DNA from: Microbacteriaceae bacterium | Lineage (GTDB): Bacteria > Actinomycetota > Actinomycetes > Actinomycetales > Microbacteriaceae | DNA length: 47,018 nucleotides | Direction of reading: 5' to 3' | Assembly: GCA_025463565.1 (NCBI GenBank) | Contig: JAODAT010000037.1 | Location: 1-47,018 of the forward strand | Shown here: one piece after another, positions 41,884 through 47,018 of the stretch | Layout: every line of letters starts with the position of its first letter | Position numbering within the stretch: the first letter of the stretch is position 1 | Notes under the pieces: generated by a model | What the model saw: the letters and a program-made list of their open reading frames with translations, nothing else | The model's database searches: none | Told to the model about the DNA's origin: nothing | Translations under genes and position numbers: made by a program

Positions 41884-44475
41884 GTGAGTAACGTGGACCG
41901 GGCCATCGGGGTAGAGCCATTCGAGTGGCCGATCACGGTCGACGAAGCGATGCTGAACACGCTTGTCGCCCGCCTACTGATCGCAAACCCACGGGCGCAG
42001 CTGCTGCTCGGCGCCGCCGGACTCGGAAAGTCGACGATGGCGTTCGCCGCTGCGTCTGCACTGGAGGCCCGAGGTTTCGTGGTGCTGCCGGTGATCGCGC
42101 TTGCCGAGCTGGCCACCGTGCCGCTGGCGGCCATGGCGCCGGTACTGGCGCGACTGCGTACCGACTCTTCCGACATTCTGGGCCAGCGCCTGCAGCAGCT
42201 CTTCACAGTTATCGCCTCGAACGCCGACGGATACGTGCTGGTGGTGGATGACGCCCCCGACCTCGACAGCGTGTCGGCGTCGATGATCTACCAACTGGTC
42301 CGCGCGACCGGGGTTCGCTGCATTCTCACCGCGAGGTCCGACCGCGAACTGACCGGACCCGTCGCGAGACTCCTCGCCGAGGGTCGAATCGACCAGACGA
42401 CGATGCCGGGTCTCGCTCCGGACACGGCGGGGCGGCTGGTCTACGCCGTGCTCGGCCAGAGCGTGGATCCGCAGAGCCTGCGCCGGCTGGTCACCGTCGC
42501 GGATGGGAACCCCCTGTTCCTCCGCGAGCTGGTGATCGGGGCGATCGAACGACAGGCGATCACGGTGGGGCCGCGCGGTCTGCTCATTGACCACGCGAGC
42601 CTGCCCGCGCGGCTGAGCGAGGGAATCCGTTCACACTTCGACACCCTTCGCGAGGACCTGCGCGAACTCGTCGACCTGATAGCCGTGGCCGAGCCCTGGC
42701 CGGAATCGATGCTCGGGCAGCCCTCGCTGCTCGCGGAACTCACCGATCGCGGCCTGGTGAGGCGCTCGTTCGACGGCGAGATCTACCTCGCCCACCCGCT
42801 GTTCGCGGAAACGCTACTGGCCGGAATGTCCGCGGAACGCCTGGATGCCCGGCGGCGTGCCGCCGCGGCCCGGTTCGTCGTGACCGGCGATGATTCGCGG
42901 CGCTTCAAGGTCGCCGTGCTCCTGGCAGAGACCACCACCCCTCCCGCGGCGGCAGAACTGGCGTGGGCCGCCCGGTATGCGTACTCGGTCACCGACCAGG
43001 CGCTCGCCGTGCGTCTCGCGGACAGCTCCATCGCGGCGGCGCGGTCGTTCGACGCGCTGCTGGTGCGCGCCGCAGCCCTGTCGGCGATGAAGGATGCGGC
43101 CGCCGACGAGGCCTTCACGAATGCCGACCGCGCCGCTCAATCGGACATCGAACGCGCGCTTGTCGCGCGCGAGTGGAGCGAGCATCACGCGATCCGGCTC
43201 CAGAATCCCCGCGCCGCGATCGAGCGCGAACTCGTGATTCTCGAAAGCATGGCCGACGTCGCCGCCCGCACTCTGCTTGAGGCCGACATCGGTCGCTGGC
43301 GCCTGATGATCGGTGAGGCACCGCTGCTCGAGCCGAGGAGTCTCACCGTCATGGATGACGACCCGATGGCGGCGCTCAACGCGGCAACCTACGAGGTGAT
43401 GTATGCCGCGCAGGCTGGTCGGTTTGCGCAGGCGCGTGCGGCACTGGCACGGGCCCGGCCGCTGGCCGACCGGGTGCGGCTCACCGTCCCGTCCGCCGGC
43501 GGTGTGCTCGACCTGTTCGAGTTCAGGGTGCTGCTCTACGAGAACGGCATTGCGGCAGGCGAGGCATACGCGCGCGAGCGACAGCGTGACGATTTCAACG
43601 ATGCCGTCGGCATCTGGTCTTATGCAATGGCCTCGCTCGCCATGCACTCGGGGCGCGTGGTCGAGGCGGACGAGTTCGCTGAATACGCCATCGAGCAGCT
43701 GCTCTGGCGCGACTTCAGCGGACTCCTCGGCACGGCGGTCGCCCTGCGCGCCTCCATCGCAGCCCAGCTGGGCAGTCCCGCGCTCGCGCACGAGCTGCTG
43801 GCCACGCGGTCCACCGGTGATGTCAAGGAGATGCTGCAGCGCGTCGAGGTGGAGGCCTGGCTGCTGGTCGCCGCCGGCGACCGGGGTGCCGCGGCAGCAG
43901 CGCTTCGGGCGGCGGGTGTTCGCGCCATCGAGATGCACGCGAACGCCCTCGCGGCTCCGACGCTGTATCTAGCTGTTCGGCTGGGGAAGGCGGCTGTGGT
44001 CATCGAGCAACTGAGGACCATCGCCGCGACGGCCGAGGGCGTATTCATCCACTCGATGGTCGGCCATGCCGAGGCGGCCGTCGCGCGGGATGCCGAAGCG
44101 CTGCTCGCAGCGGCGGGCCAACTCGCGGAGGTCGGACTGCTAGCGGGAGCGGTGGATGCCGCCGGCCAGGCCGCCGCGCTGTTCCGCTCGGTTGGCCGTG
44201 CCGAGCGCGAACGCAGGGCGAGCATCCTGATCGCGAAGTGGGATGTCGGTCTGTCAGGTTTCCGTGCCGCACGTGACGAGCGCGGGTCCCTCGACCTCAC
44301 CGAGCGCGAATGGGCGGTCGCCCGGGCGGCAGCCAACCGGCGACGGAGCAAGGAGATCGCCGAGCAACTGGGCGTGTCGGCGCGAACGGTCGACAACCAC
44401 CTCACGAACATCTATCGCAAGCTGGGTGTCGCCGGACGCGACGAACTACGCGCCGAGATCGAGCGCCTCGACTAG
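41884..44475 (+). CDS. Large ATPase-containing LuxR-family regulator
   Basis: The 863-residue STAND/LAL-type regulator has an N-terminal ATPase module with Walker A GAAGLGKST (about residue 42), a Walker B-like VLVVDDAPDLDS and a sensor-type ARSDREL stretch. A long alpha-helical TPR-like middle follows (about 270-790), then a C-terminal GerE HTH: LTEREWAVARAAANRRRSKEIAEQLGVSARTVDNHLTNIYRKLGV. Such proteins oligomerise on ligand and ATP and activate operons. GTG 41884 is chosen because TACTCA lies 27 nt ahead, as at both presumed target genes; GTG 41893 is an alternative with TACTGT 7 nt ahead. Its stop shares bases with the next convergent gene's stop. Confidence 0.87.
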   Translation: MSNVDRAIGVEPFEWPITVDEAMLNTLVARLLIANPRAQLLLGAAGLGKSTMAFAAASALEARGFVVLPVIALAELATVPLAAMAPVLARLRTDSSDILGQRLQQLFTVIASNADGYVLVVDDAPDLDSVSASMIYQLVRATGVRCILTARSDRELTGPVARLLAEGRIDQTTMPGLAPDTAGRLVYAVLGQSVDPQSLRRLVTVADGNPLFLRELVIGAIERQAITVGPRGLLIDHASLPARLSEGIRSHFDTLREDLRELVDLIAVAEPWPESMLGQPSLLAELTDRGLVRRSFDGEIYLAHPLFAETLLAGMSAERLDARRRAAAARFVVTGDDSRRFKVAVLLAETTTPPAAAELAWAARYAYSVTDQALAVRLADSSIAAARSFDALLVRAAALSAMKDAAADEAFTNADRAAQSDIERALVAREWSEHHAIRLQNPRAAIERELVILESMADVAARTLLEADIGRWRLMIGEAPLLEPRSLTVMDDDPMAALNAATYEVMYAAQAGRFAQARAALARARPLADRVRLTVPSAGGVLDLFEFRVLLYENGIAAGEAYARERQRDDFNDAVGIWSYAMASLAMHSGRVVEADEFAEYAIEQLLWRDFSGLLGTAVALRASIAAQLGSPALAHELLATRSTGDVKEMLQRVEVEAWLLVAAGDRGAAAAALRAAGVRAIEMHANALAAPTLYLAVRLGKAAVVIEQLRTIAATAEGVFIHSMVGHAEAAVARDAEALLAAAGQLAEVGLLAGAVDAAGQAAALFRSVGRAERERRASILIAKWDVGLSGFRAARDERGSLDLTEREWAVARAAANRRRSKEIAEQLGVSARTVDNHLTNIYRKLGVAGRDELRAEIERLD

Positions 44476-44488
44476 TCGACGCGACTAG
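44472..44488. other. Shared-stop palindrome at the LuxR/surface-protein junction
   Basis: CTAGTCG-ACG-CGACTAG is a perfect 7-bp inverted repeat. Its first CTAG supplies the stop codons of both convergent genes (TAG of the plus-strand regulator at 44473-44475, TAG of the minus-strand gene at 44472-44474). Confidence 0.85.
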
Positions 44489-45608
44489 TACGACGGGCGC
44501 GGCCGACGACGGCCCACATCGCGAGGATCGCCCCGAGTCCGAGCGCGATCACTCCGCCGACTGTGAGCCATGAGGTCCACGGACCTGCACCGGTGGATGC
44601 CAGGGAAGGCTTAGGTGCGGCCGGCGCTGCCGCCGGCGGGTTCAGGTTGAGCACATCGACACTGTCGTTGACCGTGAACCAGATGTTGCCGTCCGGCCCC
44701 GTCACCAGTGACGACGGGGGGAAGGTCGTTCCATCCCCATACTGGGCGATGTTCACACCGGCAGGCGTGATGGTGTCGATGGTGCCGTTCGCGCTATCGC
44801 CGATGCGGAGGTTGCCGTCCGGCCCGTTTGTGACAACGCCGGCTTCGTCCATGCCGGCGATGATCGAGACGGTTCCGGCCGGCGTGACGTTCCCGTTCGC
44901 CGCGAAGCTACTGGTGCTGAACCATACGTTGCCGTCGCTGCCGAGAGCAAGGAAGCGCGTGCCGACTACTGCAACCCCCACGGGATAGTCCGTCGCGGTG
45001 CCGGTCGTGATGTCTGTGGTCCCAATCGAGGGTTCGCCGAAGTTCGTATACCAGAGGTTGCCGTCGGAACCCACAACAATCTCGTTCGGTTGGTCGCCGA
45101 CTGTTGCGACCGGGTACTCGTGCAGCACGGTGCCCGTGGTGTCAATGACGCCGATCTTCTCGTTTCCCTCTTCCGTGAACCAGAGGTTGCCGTCGGCAGC
45201 CGCGATGATGCCCGAGGGGCCCGCCCCGGCCGCGAGAGAGAATTCGGTGATGACGCCCGCGGGGGTGATCTGGCCGATCTTGTTGGTGTCCCCTTCGGTG
45301 AACCAGAGGTTACCGTCCGGCCCGCTGGTGATGCCCTGCAGATTGGCTGCCGGGGTGGGAACCGGAAATTCGGTGACGACGCCAGCTGTCGTGATCCGGC
45401 CAATGCTGTTCGTGCCCTCTTCGGTGAACCAGAGGTTACCGTCCGGCCCTACCGTGATGTGCTCGGGATCCGACCCGGCCGTAGTGGGCCACGCGGTAAC
45501 GACCGGGGTGGGGGCGGCGGATGCGGGGGCGACAAAGGCGAGCGCGCCGACGAGCGCGAGCGCGCCGCCGGCCGCTGCGAGGGCGGGTGTGTTCAGCATG
45601 ACACCCAT
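44472..45608 (-). CDS. Surface-anchored beta-propeller protein, virginiamycin-B-lyase-like fold
   Basis: The 378-residue protein has a signal peptide (ALAAAGGALALVGALAFVAPASA) and seven repeats of about 42 residues built around GPDGNLWFTE, the Vgb/Streptogramin-lyase beta-propeller repeat. A Pro/Ala-rich linker leads to the sorting-type C-terminus LASTG (336-340), a hydrophobic helix and basic end, so the protein should be anchored to the wall by a sortase, probably class E type (LAxTG). The lyase catalytic residues cannot be confirmed, so an enzymatic role is not assigned. Start ATG 45608 keeps the MxVM start shared with the next gene; ATG 45599 is possible. Promoter motif at 45629-45652. 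Confidence 0.85.
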   Translation of the reverse strand: MGVMLNTPALAAAGGALALVGALAFVAPASAAPTPVVTAWPTTAGSDPEHITVGPDGNLWFTEEGTNSIGRITTAGVVTEFPVPTPAANLQGITSGPDGNLWFTEGDTNKIGQITPAGVITEFSLAAGAGPSGIIAAADGNLWFTEEGNEKIGVIDTTGTVLHEYPVATVGDQPNEIVVGSDGNLWYTNFGEPSIGTTDITTGTATDYPVGVAVVGTRFLALGSDGNVWFSTSSFAANGNVTPAGTVSIIAGMDEAGVVTNGPDGNLRIGDSANGTIDTITPAGVNIAQYGDGTTFPPSSLVTGPDGNIWFTVNDSVDVLNLNPPAAAPAAPKPSLASTGAGPWTSWLTVGGVIALGLGAILAMWAVVGRARRTSRVD

Positions 45609-45628
45609 GCTGCGAGAAGGCCGCCCCC

Positions 45629-45652
45629 GCTGCCATGAGTAGGGATTACCTA
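45629..45652 (-). promoter_or_regulatory. Shared upstream motif of the beta-propeller gene
   Basis: On the minus strand: TAGG-TAATCCC-TACTCATGGC-AGC. TACTCA ends 27 nt before the ATG at 45608. The TAGGTAA part contains the stop codon TAA of the preceding gene (45646-45648). Nearly the same block precedes the next surface gene. Confidence 0.6.
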
Positions 45653-46521
45653 GCCTCGCGCCGCCGGATCCAGAGCACGAGCAGGAAGGTCAGGCCCGCG
45701 AAGACCAGGGCTCCCGCGAGGATGAGCGGCGGAGCAGCGTTCACGCCGGTGGACGCCAGCGCCGGATCTGCGGCGGCCGGGGCGGCCGGCGCAGGCGCGC
45801 CGGCGGGCGGCGCAACGACCGCCGCGGGAATCGTGACCGTCGCTGCGTCCACGTTGCTCTCGGCGATGTGCAGGGTGATCACATCGCCGGCGGCGCCCGA
45901 ATACGTGCCGGAGAAGGTGCTGCAGCCATCGGCAGCAACCGGGGCGCCGCTAGCGACCCCGTTGTCGAATAGCTGGTAGTGGACGACGCCCGCCTGGTTC
46001 CCGGTGTTGGCGAGGAAGGTGCCGGTGGTGGGGGCTGGATCGGGGGTGAAGCTCGCGACCACGTCACCGGCCACAACAGGGGTGGCCGGGTCGGTCGCGA
46101 AGACCGCAGTGCTGACCAGTGGGGCCCCACCGCCGTTACTCGCGAAGAGCTGAACTTTCACGTAGCCGGTCGCCGGGATCGCGACGTAGAGCGAGCTGGC
46201 GGCGATGGAGCCCGGTACAGGCTCGATCGGCAGCTGCTCATCCGTGTCGGTGACCGTGGGTGCCCCGCAGTTGTCGTAGGTGGTCACCTCGACGATCACG
46301 TCGCCGACGTGGGTGTCGTCGGTCAGCACCCAGTTGTATTGCACGTGGACATTGCGCGCCGGGAGGAGGACGACATCGGCGGTGACGTTGGTGATGGTGA
46401 CAGCCGGGTCGGGGTCGGGGGTCGGGCTGGCGAAGGCGGGGGCGGCGAAAGCGAGCGCACCGACGAGCGCGAGTGCGCCGCCGGCCGCGATGAGGGCAGA
46501 TTTCTTGAACATGACACTCAT
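45646..46521 (-). CDS. LASTG-type surface protein of unknown function
   Basis: The 291-residue secreted protein has a signal peptide (ALIAAGGALALVGALAFAAPAFA) nearly identical to that of the neighbouring beta-propeller protein and starts with the same MxVM pattern. The mature part is beta-rich with two Cys in its conserved positions (NCGAPTV and DGCSTF), which may pair. A Pro/Ala-rich linker precedes LASTG (255-259), a hydrophobic helix and the basic tail WIRRREAR, the cell-wall sorting layout. No known domain is recognised; an Ig-like or adhesin-type fold is only a guess. It ends inside the promoter motif of the beta-propeller gene and begins 27 nt after its own copy. Confidence 0.82.
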   Translation of the reverse strand: MSVMFKKSALIAAGGALALVGALAFAAPAFASPTPDPDPAVTITNVTADVVLLPARNVHVQYNWVLTDDTHVGDVIVEVTTYDNCGAPTVTDTDEQLPIEPVPGSIAASSLYVAIPATGYVKVQLFASNGGGAPLVSTAVFATDPATPVVAGDVVASFTPDPAPTTGTFLANTGNQAGVVHYQLFDNGVASGAPVAADGCSTFSGTYSGAAGDVITLHIAESNVDAATVTIPAAVVAPPAGAPAPAAPAAADPALASTGVNAAPPLILAGALVFAGLTFLLVLWIRRREAR

Positions 46522-46541
46522 GGTGCGAGGAGCCGAGCCTT

Positions 46542-46565
46542 GCCGCCATGAGTACCAATTGCCTA
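46542..46565 (-). promoter_or_regulatory. Shared upstream motif of the LASTG surface gene
   Basis: On the minus strand: TAGG-CAATTGG-TACTCATGGC-GGC. TACTCA ends 27 nt before the ATG at 46521, the same spacing as at 45629-45652 and at the regulator gene. The TAG of the motif is the stop codon of the preceding DUF6421-like gene. Confidence 0.6.
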
Positions 46566-47018
46566 CGAGCGGGCGGTGATCCCCGCGGTCGACTCGATCA
46601 CGCCGGCCATCTTCTTCGAAAGCGCCTCGTAGAACATCGAGAGCGGAAACTCATCGTCGAGCACGGCGTCGGTGAGGCCCTTCGCGGGTCCGTCGAGCGG
46701 CAGGTCGTGGTACGCCCAGACGGAGGCCGGATGCGGCGTAAGCGTGCCCGACACCAGTTCGTAGGCGGCGAGCCAGTGAGCCATCTTCGGGCGGTCGATC
46801 GATCGCCAGTACAGCTCGTCGATGGCCTCGCCGAGTTCGATCACGACGGCCGGCACGTCATCCCAGTCGATTGTGAGCTGCGTGTCGGTCCAGTGCAGCA
46901 CGTGGTGCTGGTGAAGCCAGGCGAACAGCAGCTGGCCGCCGAGCCCGTCGTAGTTGCGCACGCGAGCGCCGGTGATGGCGAAACGGAAGATGCGGTCGAA
47001 GATGACCGCGTACTGCAC
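46563..47018 (-). CDS. DUF6421-like protein, 5' partial
   Basis: The gene runs off the right edge; the visible 151 residues are its C-terminal part. The pattern YAVIFDRIFRFAITGARVRNYDGLGGQLLFAWLHQHHVLHWTDTQLTIDWDDV and the ending DEFPLSMFYEALSKKM recall the DUF6421 family of actinobacteria, about 450-480 residues long; this is from memory and not checked. The first visible codon, GTG at the window edge, is probably internal. Function is unknown. Its TAG stop lies in the promoter motif of the surface-protein gene. Confidence 0.65.
   Translation of the reverse strand: MQYAVIFDRIFRFAITGARVRNYDGLGGQLLFAWLHQHHVLHWTDTQLTIDWDDVPAVVIELGEAIDELYWRSIDRPKMAHWLAAYELVSGTLTPHPASVWAYHDLPLDGPAKGLTDAVLDDEFPLSMFYEALSKKMAGVIESTAGITARS

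Noticed and set aside
44472-45608. Streptogramin B lyase (antibiotic resistance)
   Set aside because: The beta-propeller repeat is shared by many non-enzymatic proteins, and the protein has a cell-wall sorting signal. Catalytic residues could not be confirmed.

Overview
This 47 kb window is high-GC actinobacterial chromosome and most resembles Microbacteriaceae. The clues are a C50-carotenoid operon with a split heterodimeric lycopene cyclase (crtYe/crtYf) and a lycopene elongase (crtEb), HspR/HAIR control of dnaK and clpB, a DtxR/IdeR-type iron box, a DCD:DUT-type dCTP deaminase, and many leaderless-looking genes. Genus is not resolved. No phage genes, transposase or IS element were seen; the content looks core or conserved-accessory.

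Layout. 1-4.2 kb: end of a HisC/Pat-like aminotransferase and a three-gene 2-oxoacid dehydrogenase operon (E1-alpha, E1-beta, E2). 4.2-7.8 kb: zinc ABC importer (znuA-znuC-znuB) behind a Fur/Zur-like operator, then zur and a small lipoprotein. 7.8-9.1 kb: cysteine-poor ribosomal proteins L28-L33-S14 and an HU protein with a strong terminator. 9.1-13.5 kb: CopD/CtaG copper/oxidase-assembly membrane protein, a membrane-anchored unknown, and a Pif1/RecD-like helicase. 13.5-16.8 kb: heme oxygenase behind a DtxR-like box, two small membrane proteins, DUF2470 protein, DinB-like protein, HD hydrolase. 16.8-19.7 kb: GlxA-type regulator, quinone-oxidoreductase-like dehydrogenase, dienelactone-hydrolase-like protein, tRNA-Gly(CCC). 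19.8-25.9 kb: dcd, then idi divergent from crtE-crtB-crtI-crtYe-crtYf-crtEb, a complete route from C5 units to a cyclic C50 carotenoid. 26-28.7 kb: PEP-mutase-family enzyme, UMF1-type MFS transporter, EXPERA-like membrane protein. 28.7-36.7 kb: heat-shock block dnaK-grpE-dnaJ-hspR, two further genes, and clpB, with HAIR operators before dnaK and clpB. 36.7-41.8 kb: a 41-bp tandem repeat array, a GIY-YIG nuclease gene, oppositely oriented copies of the same repeat, an acyltransferase-3/SGNH protein, an alcohol dehydrogenase and threonine aldolase. 41.8-47 kb: a large ATPase/LuxR regulator and two convergent genes for LASTG-type surface proteins, then a DUF6421-like partial gene.

Two things stand out. 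First, a dispersed palindromic repeat (core GTCGAGCTTGTCGAGAC) occurs at seven places: as inverted pairs between genes, directly abutting stop codons, inside the crtYe/crtYf junction, and as a ten-unit array. The GIY-YIG gene lies between two opposite-facing blocks of it, an arrangement like that of REP elements around their RAYT transposase genes. Second, the LuxR regulator and the two LASTG surface-protein genes each carry a TACTCA motif exactly 27 nt before the start codon, and the two surface proteins share nearly identical signal peptides, suggesting a small surface-protein regulon.

At window scale, thirteen genes have a TAnnnT hexamer exactly 6 or 7 nt before a start codon and no clear Shine-Dalgarno, the signature of leaderless transcription. 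These hexamers were used to choose several starts.
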